Both the position numbers and the translations under genes were made by a program. From contig QUTJ01031406.1 in NCBI GenBank assembly GCA_003573635.1, positions 1 to 11,480 of the forward strand: a stretch of 11,480 nt of DNA. The letters run 5' to 3'. Each line of letters begins with the position of its first letter. Positions within the stretch are counted from its first letter, which is position 1. Shown here in pieces: positions 1 through 7,590 of the stretch. The stretch is from Goniomonas avonlea (taxonomy: Eukaryota > Cryptophyceae > Goniomonadida > Goniomonadaceae). The notes below the pieces were generated by a model that was given only the letters and a program-made list of their open reading frames with translations, did not search any database and was not told the origin of the DNA.

Positions 1-28
1 GGGGGGGAGAGAGAGAAGGGGGGGAGAT
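1..28. repeat. G/A-rich low-complexity tract at the left edge
   Basis: Runs of seven G flank a (GA)n stretch. It lies in the next aldehyde dehydrogenase intron, whose GT donor is at 38-37 on the minus strand, so the transcript would be pyrimidine-rich here. Confidence 0.8.
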
Positions 29-38
29 CAGCACAAAC

Positions 39-3000
39 CTTGCCCGTGCCGCTCTGGATGTCGCTCGGGCTGTGGCCGGGGTACGCCTGCGAGGTTAACA
101 ATCAACAAGAGAGTCGGGCAGTGCGCGTGGCAAGACAAGTGAAGAAGTTACGAATGCAGTGACGTGGCACGCACGGCCGCGCTGGAAGAAGTACAGAGGT
201 GTGGCGGTCGCGTTGGAACTCAGTCACGGGAAACGAATCATGAACGCGCCCCACACACACAGCGCAGCGCAGGGAAGAGTGTGAAAGAAAAACGCACCCC
301 CCACGGCAGCGCAGGGAAGAAATTGACTGTGGCGCCCCAGGTGTTAATTCCAATGGCGCCATAGTTGAGTTTCGCAACAGCGTCATCCAGTCCCTGTCGC
401 GTGACCTGCCTCTCCGCCGCCGGCGTAATGAAGAGGGAGATGCACAGCGAGCCAAACACCTGAGTGTTGACAAACTCAACGGCCTTGTCCAAGAAGACGG
501 CTGGGTCGTTGCCGCAGGAGATGGCAGTCTCGCCGAGGAGGAGCATGAAAGCCTCCTCCTTGCACACGCGGGAGTCGGGTGACACGTCCCCGACAAACAC
601 CGGGCGAACCTGGTTCTCAAACACCCTGGAGATATGATGTAAGTTGCCTGTTCTGCTGGCGGGTGTGTAATGTGACAAAAATGGTTAAGATGCGGTTGTC
701 TGTTCGTGCTGTGCCAAAGCCTGGTTCTCAAACGGCTGGCTGTTTGGGGTGTGATCTGAGTCCCAAACTCAAACATGCCAAGAACTGCACAATCTCACTA
801 AGTGCTTCTCGACACCCAATTACCCTCCGAACACTCGACATTCACCCTACACAGGCAGAGACTGGAAGATAGGGTCGAGACTTGGTCCGTACTTGGGTTT
901 CTCAGCGCCAAAGTAGCGCGCGGAAGGGCAGGACNTGACAAAGTCATCTTGACGGGCGCATGAGCCAGGGTAGTACGAAGGCACCTCGGGAGCCTAGGAC
1001 AACGATTAGCCTCGAGTAATCACATGCCATCGAAATCAAATCATCTCCGAGAGCACAACTCGCACTCACACTAGCACTAGCACTAGCACTCGGTCACACA
1101 CACACTCGCACTCACACTCACACTCTCACACTAACACTCGTACTCGCACCCACACTGGCACTCGCACTCGCACTCCTACTCGCACTGGCACCGGCACTCG
1201 CACTCACACTGGCACGCACTCGCACTCCTACTCGCACTCGCACTCCTACTCGCACTCGCACTCGCACTCGCACTCGCACTCGCACTCGCACTCGCACTCG
1301 CACTCGCACTCGCACTCGCACTCGCACTCGCACTCGCACTCACTCACTCACTCACTCACACTCGCACTCGCACTAGCAAATGTGGGGCATTGTGTGCGGC
1401 GAAAGGGGGGCGTGCATCTTGAGCAGGGGGGGGGCAAAGAGACCACGTCTAGGTGGCCACAAGCTGCTGCCTCTGGCCTGAGTGTCAATGCGCGCAGGTG
1501 TTGTACGAGTGGAGAGGGGCAAAAGGAGCACCTCAGCCAGGTGGTGGCAAATGCGGTCAACAAACTGCTGCCTCTGAGGCCAGTCCTTGTCGAGCACAAG
1601 AAGCTGTGGGGACGCACAGATGTGACCACCGTTGAAAATCTTGTTCGCCACAATCTGCGGCGGGGTTAATCTTACGCCACGACGGATAAAGGCACGGAGG
1701 GCCAAGCACGGTGCCAGTGAGTTCTTGACTCCCGGCTAATGTGCTTGCCGAGCGGTATGACCAGACAGCAGTGCTGTTTGAGGAGGTAGGTGCTATCAGC
1801 TCCCCTCGTCTCCCTCTTCCGCGCCCCAAATCCCACTCCCTCCCTCTCCCTCTCCCCCCCCCCCCCCCCCACACGCACATCTGATTAATTCCACCGTATA
1901 TGGAATCAACCTCACAGCCACACGACGTTTTCTGTCAATACCAAGGACTTCAACGACTCTGCTTGAAACTGCCCCTTTCAACATTGAGTACTTGACGTGT
2001 TTAGAAACACCCCTCTTGGGGAATGAAGGCGGTCGAGACCACCGAACAGGATCAAGTACTGTTTACCAGCTGCATCGAACGCACCTGGTTGGCCTGGTGC
2101 TCAATCTCAGCGTCCGTCCATACACCTGGAACCACGAGGACCTGCACGAGGTGTGAAAACACAAGCGCCATGTTCACTGAGCTCACAACGCCAACTGCGC
2201 CAATTGCACCCTGATGCTGTGTCGTAGATCGGGAATCAGCCCAGAGTCTCAGCCAGATCTCCTCGGTCAAGATCACGCTCGGTCAAACAAACGGCAAACT
2301 TCACGGGGATTGAGCATAGAGATCACCAAACATACGATCAACAAGAGAGTGGGGAAGGCTTCTAGGAGCGACAGATGGGCACAGGAGATGAGCCTCACCG
2401 GGCCAACACCACCAAGCTCGGCGTCGAAGCGCTTGTCGAGCTGCGACTTGTTCTTAGCCTTGTTTTCGGCACTGCCCCACTTGATACGGTCGTATGTGAC
2501 GCACCCACTGTGGATCATTAGAGAGGACCACCAACTCAGTTCGCAAGAGACGCAGAGTCTGTCAGCAGCTTTGGTTCACTGAGCTGGGTCTAGCAGTTGA
2601 CAAGTTCTGAGCACAGCGGTTGGATCAGAAGGCGAACTACACGGGGCGGGAGACGAAAGAATGCATACCCGGTGATGATGACCTCGTCAACTTCGGGGTG
2701 CTCCACGAGCTGCTTGCCCTCAGCGGCGCCACCCTGTAGCCTGGATCAGAATTTGATGTGCTCGCCTGTCAGAAGAGAAGGTACCTGAACGAACGAAAGG
2801 AAGCCACGAGCAATGAGGGGGGCGTACACCTTGAATGCGATTGGTGCGCAGGCCTGTGGGGTGGGCTGAGTTTATGGACCACATACGCGCAAAAGATCAA
2901 CAAAATGATTTCGGGATGCGTACATCGTTCACAGGGTTGGGCTTGTACACGCAAACCTGGGGACAAGAGTCAAACAAACAAAAAATCATTCCAGGGGACA

Positions 3001-3813
3001 ACACGAACCTTGTTCTCACAAAACATCTTCGTCAGGACATCGTTCTGTCAAACGGTGAGCAGGGAGGAGATACAGGCAACAATACATGCCTGGGCCTCGA
3101 AGTTACCCGCGCCAAGGACGGCGCAGAGTCCGCGGCCATCCTTGAACTCCGCTCCTTGAGTGAGCTTCTTGCCTGCACATGTGAGTCTCAAATTCAGCAC
3201 GGTTGGGGGCAGTACCTTGCTCCAGGAAGATCTCAGCCCTAGTGGCGCCAGTGAGATGGGTCCAGGGCAAAGTACAAAGAACTTACTTGAACCCGGGGTA
3301 AGCAATCTTGTCAATGAACTTGTACGGGAAAACAGTGACAACGGTGGTGCCGTCCTTGCGCTCCCGCGTCGCAGGAGGGGTTGGGGGAGAAGAACGCGCA
3401 GCCAAGCTAGTGTACTGAAAACATCATCAGTTCGGACGCCATTTGGAAGCAATTCGCTACCGTGTCGATGAGGGCGTTGATGTATGCTCCAGTGATTCCT
3501 TGGAAGGGTTAGCACACAACGACCAGATCAACATCCTCACCTCCGGCCATAATAAAACCGAGGCCCTCCAGATGGGGACTAGCACCGTTCGGCTTGATAC
3601 CGCGGACAGAGTTGGACGCGAGACCCCACTCCTCGGCATGCAACTCGGCGAGGGCCAGCACCTGACGCAAGAGCGCCAATTTTTCAGCCGCAGGAACCTG
3701 ACGCCAAGCGTCCTTGTTCGCAGCGACACGAGTCACACCAATCTGTCAGACGAATCAGATCGTCTGGAACGACCTGGAGCATTGCACTTTTCACTTACGT
3801 CCACAGAATCCAT
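39..3813 (-). CDS. Aldehyde dehydrogenase superfamily protein, multi-exon, 3' end outside window
   Basis: NAD(P)-dependent aldehyde oxidation is the family role; the substrate is unknown. Exons read in order on the minus strand: 3813-3799, 3742-3541, 3498-3461, 3414-3287, 3238-3216, 3172-3090, 3044-3009, 2956-2924, 2853-2785, 2733-2669, 2507-2399, 2141-2085, 1654-1532, 993-851, 625-298, 86-39. All phases agree and give about 500 codons. Visible motifs are LGAGN (residues 155-159, nucleotide-binding region), VYKPNPVND (about 178-186), IITG (about 228-231), catalytic Glu in AELGG (Glu261) and catalytic Cys in [10 protein letters not shown] (Cys299). The C-terminal part has [10 protein letters not shown] and [15 protein letters not shown]. 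The pattern resembles the roughly 550-600 residue bacterial and algal branch rather than ALDH2. Start: Met at 3813 is used; an in-frame Met at 3933 would add about 40 Arg/Ser-rich residues, possibly a targeting peptide. The exon 14/15 join (851 or 853 to 625 or 612) is the least certain. One N lies at 935. Confidence 0.88.
994..1531 (-). other. Intron 13 of the aldehyde dehydrogenase gene (538 nt, microsatellite-bearing)
   Basis: The exon upstream ends in GCTGAG before a GTGCTC donor, and the next exon starts after TCCTAG at 994, keeping phase 0 (HHLAE then [10 protein letters not shown]). The intron is about ten times longer than the introns near the gene's 5' end. Most of the excess is the CACTCG-type simple repeat at about 1057-1375. 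Confidence 0.75.
1057..1375. repeat. Degenerate CACTCG hexanucleotide microsatellite
   Basis: The + strand shows CACTCG/CGCACT units, degenerate at both flanks (CACTAG, CACACT, CTCCTA, CTGGCA variants). A pure core of 15 units runs about 1251-1340, followed by a CACT tetranucleotide run to about 1358. It lies wholly inside intron 13. Translating the minus strand gives an artificial Val-Arg repeat, which I do not regard as coding. Confidence 0.95.
1655..2084 (-). other. Intron 12 of the aldehyde dehydrogenase gene (430 nt) with poly-C tract
   Basis: Donor CAG/GTGCGT follows the EIEHQANQ codons; acceptor GCAG precedes [10 protein letters not shown]. On the + strand, 1797-1870 is a C/T-rich stretch ending in 17 consecutive C (1854-1870), so the transcript would carry a purine-rich, G-run intron. 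Nothing else coding is seen in it. Confidence 0.75.
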
Positions 3814-4182
3814 GTTTGTGCAAGACCGCAAGTCCCGCTTCGATCTTCCCGGTCGCAAAGAAATCAAACGAGCGGAAATGATCCCGCTTGACTTACAAAA
3901 ATGGTTTTCCCGAGATAGAGTAAGGTAAGTCAACGGTAGTGCACTGAGTCTGTCAAATACTCATCCAAGACCGGATAAGGTGTCGTGCGTGACGGGCGAG
4001 GAAAGACTCAGCAGGTGAGCCCTCATGCGCTGTGTGTTTCAGCTGTTCTCTCTTCGGCCTCGGCGGCAGATTGATTTCAAGTGATCTTTGCAAAGAGTGT
4101 TTTGACCAGTCTTTAATGTCACCCTTTTGGTTTTTCGATTTCGGGTTGGGGACCAAGCTGATATGATGTTCTCGCAGCAACA
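3814..4182. promoter_or_regulatory. Divergent promoter region between aldehyde dehydrogenase and eL21 genes, with 5'UTR of eL21
   Basis: The two start codons face away from each other, so both promoters must lie in this 369-bp spacer. No clear TATA box is visible. The right part probably holds the eL21 5'UTR intron (4015-4177), leaving about 200 bp as shared promoter. If the upstream in-frame Met at 3933 is used by the dehydrogenase, the spacer is shorter still. Confidence 0.6.
4015..4177 (+). other. Probable 5'UTR intron of the eL21 gene
   Basis: A strong donor (CAG/GTGAGC, 4012-4020) lies upstream of the eL21 start. A pyrimidine-containing acceptor ends in TTCTCGCAG at 4177, five bases before the ATG, with a plausible CTGAT branch point at about 4158-4162. 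Introns just before the start codon are common in ribosomal protein genes. No transcript evidence is available. Confidence 0.55.
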
Positions 4183-4817
4183 ATGGTCCACTCCCATGGT
4201 CAGAGGAACCGCACCCGCGACATGTTCTCGCGGCCTTTCCGCAAGCACGGTCTGCCCACGCCCCACAGCTACCTGCAGACTTACAAGCTCGGCGAGTATG
4301 TGGACATCGTGACTAACGGTGCCATCCACAAGGGTATGCCCCACAAGTTCTACCACGGCCGTACCGGCCGCGTGTGGAACGTGACCAACCGCGCCATTGG
4401 TGTGGAGATCATGAAGCAGGTCGGTGGCCGCATCATGGCCAAGCGCCTTCATGTGCGCATGGAGCACATCAAGAAGAGCAAGTGCCGTGACGGTCACCTT
4501 GCGCGCATCGTGTCCAACGATGCCGCTCGCGTCGCGACCAAGGCCGACAAGAGTGAGTCATGTTATTATTATTTGCCAGCTTTGCTTGAAACTGGAATGA
4601 TTGGGGGAGGGTACTGCAACGGGGATGTTGTGATATGCAACGTCTTTGATTCTTTGTGCATTCTCGCCGCTTTGGTTGATTTCCTGATTCTTTTTGCGCA
4701 GACAAGTACAAGTCCCTTAAGCGTTCCCCCGCCGTGGGTCGCCCCAGCCACATTGTCAAGTCCGGTGGCTCTCCTCCGGAGACCCTGCACGTGCTCCCGT
4801 ACGAGCTTCTGTGCTGA
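4183..4817 (+). CDS. RPL21: 60S ribosomal protein L21 (eL21)
   Basis: Structural protein of the large cytosolic ribosomal subunit, with no bacterial counterpart. Exon 1 is 4183-4552 and exon 2 is 4702-4817; the 149-nt intron (GTGAGT...GCGCAG) splits an Asn codon in phase 1. The product is 161 residues, the usual eL21 length (about 160). Diagnostic stretches are MFSRPFRKHG near residue 14, KGMPHKFYHGRTGRVWNVT (about 50-68), AKRLHVRMEHIKKSKCRD (about 86-103) and a C-terminal PYELL like the PYEFMA end of animal eL21. The start ATG has an A at -3 and follows a likely 5'UTR intron. Strong third-position C/G bias in exon 1 fits high expression. No poly(A) AATAAA is visible just downstream. Identification is secure. 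Confidence 0.97.
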
Positions 4818-5130
4818 GTTTCTCTGTTCCGCCAATTGGGGGAACCAGTAAAGCTGATGTCGACATTTTGTGTTGTGTTGTTTTTACTTGCCGAGCTGAG
4901 CATGTGTCACATGTCGCTTCCACATGTGCCTCATACACACAAGGATACTGTTTGGTAGACCGATTCTATGAATCTTAGGTGAAACTTTCACTGAATCTTT
5001 CATGGGTGATGGGTGACTTTCGCCATCAACCTTGAGTAACATTGCAGAGCTGATTGGCTGGGGCGGTTGTTGAGCTTCTGATCCTGGTCAAGAGCACAAA
5101 GAATACTTCGCATTCAGCTCCGATCAAATC

Positions 5131-5160
5131 TATCTCAAAACATGACATTGGTTTGAGATA
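5131..5160. repeat. Perfect 9-bp inverted repeat (hairpin)
   Basis: TATCTCAAA at 5131-5139 is the exact reverse complement of TTTGAGATA at 5152-5160, with a 12-nt loop. It sits six bases before another perfect hairpin. Confidence 0.9.
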
Positions 5161-5166
5161 AACATT

Positions 5167-5188
5167 GCGTCTAATACGTCTTAGACGC
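5167..5188. repeat. Perfect 8-bp inverted repeat (hairpin)
   Basis: GCGTCTAA at 5167-5174 pairs exactly with TTAGACGC at 5181-5188 across a 6-nt loop (TACGTC). Confidence 0.9.
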
Positions 5189-5310
5189 CGAGGAGAACCT
5201 TGCGTCGAGAACATAAGATTTGAAAACGCGATGCAGAACGAACGGTCAAGAACTTAAGAAGCTTATCAAGCGACAAATACACAACGCGCTTGCTCTGCTC
5301 GCACTTGTTT

Positions 5311-5441
5311 GACAATGGTTTGAAGCTCGAGTTAAATTAAGAAAGGCAAAAAAGGCATATCCCGAAGAAGGACGGGTGATAATTGCCACCCAAATGCTTG
5401 CCTTGAAAGTAACACTCAAACAGAACGTCTGGATCCGAGCG
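5311..5441. repeat. Direct repeat copy 1 (about 131 bp)
   Basis: Begins GACAATGGTTTGAA and ends CTGGATCCGAGCG. It shares blocks such as AAGAAAGGCAAAAAAG, ACCCAAATGCTTGCC and CTGGATCCGAGCG with copy 2, separated by small indels and substitutions. Function is unknown. Confidence 0.85.
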
Positions 5442-5469
5442 AGGAACTCAACTTCAACTTGCGATTAAA

Positions 5470-5631
5470 CTCCGATCAAGATCTATCTCAAAACAATGAC
5501 AATGGTTTGAATCTCGAGAAACAAGAAAGGCAAAAAAGCCATCCCGAAGAGAAGGATGGCAGATAATTGGGAGACACCCAAATGCTTGCCTTTGAAGGTA
5601 AAAATCAAAACGGAGCGCCTGGATCCGAGCG
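5470..5631. repeat. Direct repeat copy 2 with extended left arm
   Basis: Positions 5498-5631 match copy 1 (5311-5441). The left arm 5470-5497, CTCCGATCAAGATCTATCTC and onward, instead matches 5118-5145 next to the first hairpin. Three partial copies therefore share overlapping parts of one longer ancestral unit. Confidence 0.8.
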
Positions 5632-5853
5632 TTGCCAGCCCGAGTCCGAGTCCACCGCCATCATAGATCTCAGCCAAGAGGCTGCTCCAAACAAGCGAAC
5701 CAAAGAAAATCTGAATTCAAAATGGAGATACAAAGAACACCTTCATTGAGGATGTCATTTCTCACCATACCTGCTCCCCCCAACCACCATGAACGGAGGG
5801 GAGCTTCATTAAAATGTGTAGTCGTAGGCGAAAAAAAGAGTTCGGCGAGAGCT

Positions 5854-5994
5854 TTAGCTCTCAGCATCCGCCTTCCATCCCGCCTTGTACGCTGCCTTGT
5901 TCTCAATGTTCCACTTCTGCCAGATGCAGGCGAACCCCGTTCCAAGAGCGAGGGAGAAGACGATGTACTTCGTTGGCCCGTGTGCTGCAGTCAT
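5854..5994 (-). CDS. Small single-span membrane protein, cytochrome c oxidase small-subunit-like
   Basis: A 46-residue product starting at an ATG with the good context GCCATGA (5992-5994). It has a short polar N-terminus, one hydrophobic span (about residues 10-24, YIVFSLALGTGFACI), then a basic/aromatic WQKWNIENKAAYKAGW tail. This layout, including a Trp-Lys-x-x-x-x-x-x-(Arg/Lys)-x-x-x-Tyr-like tail, resembles nuclear-encoded small cytochrome c oxidase subunits (animal COX6c, plant COX5C), which sit in the mitochondrial inner membrane. The assignment rests on shape and a few residues only. An in-frame Met at 6039 would add 15 mostly charged residues and is less likely. The gene is head-to-head with the SET gene (138 bp between starts), and its TAA stop sits in the loop of a small hairpin. 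It could instead be an ATP synthase or other small inner-membrane subunit. Confidence 0.5.
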   Translation of the reverse strand: MTAAHGPTKYIVFSLALGTGFACIWQKWNIENKAAYKAGWKADAES

Positions 5995-6131
5995 GGCTCG
6001 TTTTGCGCGCCGAACGTCATCCTCTTTGGATAAGAGCAACTCCAGTGTACACTACTGTCCACGCTAGCGCAATCTACCAGTGGAGGCGAAGCGACACTTT
6101 CGATGGCTGAAATGATAGCTTGAATTGTGAA
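5995..6131. promoter_or_regulatory. Short divergent promoter between the small membrane protein and SET genes
   Basis: Only 137 bp separate the two opposing start codons, so both promoters and 5'UTRs must share it. No TATA box is seen. A 6-codon upstream ORF on the + strand (ATG at 6103, stop at 6121-6123) precedes the SET start. A CGTCAT motif lies near 6013. Confidence 0.55.
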
Positions 6132-7309
6132 ATGTGGGCGAGGGTCTGGCTGGTGTTATGCGCGTGTTGTACTGTTTCGCTGCTCGGGATCTCAACTGTG
6201 TGGTTTCTTAGCGGTCGCCGCCTGTTGCTTCCAGACGATGGTTCGTTCGGACTTGGACCTTCGGTTCCTGCGGGAGTACAGTGCTCCGAGGAGGGTTTGA
6301 GACAATGGGTCATGTCCGGTGGATCACGCTTGAAACCACTGGCTCTTGATGATTTTTTGAACGAACAAACTCCGTGGGACGCGCCGCAGTCAGCCACCTG
6401 GCGGAGAGGGATGATGGCGCTGCAGTCCGTCGAACAAGGGGACGTGATGTGAGATATTTCTTTTCTGATTTTCGCAAGTGGCACTTATCTTCTTGAAGAA
6501 TCAGCGTTCCTCTTAACCTTAGCATGGGTTTCGCCGCTGTCAACCGCACCTCTCTACGAGTTCTTCTTGACAAACATCCGGACTTGGACAGCTTCTCAGT
6601 TACAGTCATGCATATTCTCTACGAGGCGCAAAATCCAAATTCTTTTTGGAGTCAGTACCTTTGCATGTACGGAACCCCCTCACACGGTCTTTTCTTGACA
6701 TCTCCGCAGGCTGCCTCGCAGATTACCGTCACCAATCTTCTGGTCGATGGATGCCCTCAATTCACTTGACGAGCGCACGAAAGAACGAGTGATGTTTATG
6801 CGCACTGTATTGTTGTCTTATTGGAAGGCAACTGTCCCACAACTGACCATCAAGTACCCTTCCTTGTTTCCGAAGTAAGTTCACATGTGAGTCCGGTGAC
6901 ATTGACAACTGTACAGGGATAAATTCACTGCCTCACACTTTGTGTGGGCGTCTGGAATTGTTCTGAGTCGGTCTTGGGCGTTTAATGCTAATTCTACGCG
7001 AGGGCCCCAGCATTGTATTGTTCCATTTTTGGACATGGTCAATCACGACAATCACGCTGGAGGTGTCTCATTCGCAGTCCACCCAGAACACGCTACCTTG
7101 GTTGCCTCGGGGTTTGTCACGCAAGGGCAGGAAGTAAAAATAAGCTACGGATCTAAGTGCAACACACGGTGCGTCTCTCGGAGCCCTCTCACACTCATTG
7201 GGCTGTTCTTTACCGCTGTGGGCGCAGGTTCCTCTTGAACTACGGATTCACACCTGCGTTCAACGAGCAGGTGCTGTGCGATCCGAACGATGAAGGAGGA
7301 GTTGCATGA
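6132..7309 (+). CDS. SET-domain protein lysine methyltransferase, Rubisco-LSMT/SETD3-SETD6-like
   Basis: Probable S-adenosylmethionine-dependent lysine (or histidine) methyltransferase. Exons are 6132-6448, 6499-6666, 6710-6874, 6917-7168 and 7228-7309 with introns of 42-59 nt, giving 327 residues. Residues about 5-27 form a hydrophobic segment, suggesting a signal anchor or the first part of a bipartite organelle presequence. The SET fold shows a split N-terminal part (GMMALQSVEQGDV then ISVPLNLS), SFWSQYLCMLPRRLPSPIFW across an intron, a WASGIVLSRSW helix, the VPFLDMVNHD motif (Asn259-His260), KISYGSKCN (Tyr294, Asn299) and LLNYGF (303-308). These are the cofactor and lysine-channel landmarks of the family. 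The usual C-terminal Rubisco-substrate-binding domain is missing, and the C-terminus is uncertain: codons after TGA 7307-7309 still look family-like, and a 7301-7352 intron could extend the protein. The second acceptor could be 6498 or 6504. Confidence 0.82.
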
Positions 7310-7590
7310 TTTGAATTCGCACTGCCGGAACTAATTTGACTCTCGCGGGGAAGGCGAATAATATTACTGCTGCAGTTGCGTCAAGCAAGTCATGCATGCT
7401 GTTAAAATTCCGAATTCAATTTGATTGCGAAGGGACACAATGGGACAAGAACACTCGATTGGGTGTGAGAAATCTATCTATTATTCTTTGAAACACGAAA
7501 GTCTAGACTACTACAGAAGCCAAGCGCTGCTCATCCAGTTCACCCACCTGGGTTGAATGGTGATCGTTCACGATGGAAACGTATACACAT
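7310..7590. other. Convergent 3' intergenic region
   Basis: Holds the 3' ends of the SET gene and the Asp-Tyr-rich protein gene. The left part may contain a further SET-gene exon (7353-7491 in one frame). I see no independent gene. Confidence 0.5.

Larger units (their letters stand above)
4818..5853. other. Convergent intergenic region without a recognised gene
   Basis: This region lies between the 3' ends of the eL21 gene and the small membrane-protein gene and should hold both 3'UTRs. It is AT-richer than its surroundings. It contains three perfect inverted repeats (5007-5028, 5131-5160, 5167-5188) and a diverged direct repeat (5311-5441 and 5498-5631, plus a short related piece at 5118-5157). 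I see no credible coding exon or tRNA. Confidence 0.7.

Noticed and set aside
609-733. CCTGGTTCTCAAAC occurring at 609-622 and 720-733
   Set aside because: One copy is coding and the other intronic; a single 14-bp match with no wider similarity is most likely a small local duplication or chance.
1118-1339. Open frame on the minus strand encoding a Val-Arg repeat
   Set aside because: It is only a translation of the CACTCG microsatellite within an intron; a repeat with unit length divisible by three stays open in several frames.
4015-4042. Shorter 28-nt version of the eL21 5'UTR intron ending at TTTCAG
   Set aside because: Too short compared with all other introns here (41 nt or more); the acceptor at 4177 is more plausible.
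5498-5525. GGTTTGAATCTCG resembling a tRNA B box
   Set aside because: It departs from the GGTTCGANTCC consensus, lacks a matching A box and acceptor stem, and belongs to the direct repeat.
5632-6033. 133-codon + strand open frame
   Set aside because: Basic, low-information composition, antisense to the small membrane-protein gene, no recognisable motif.
3972-6034. GGATAAG shared by two divergent promoters (about 3972 and 6028)
   Set aside because: A 7-mer seen twice in about 500 bp of promoter sequence is not strong evidence without genome-wide enrichment.
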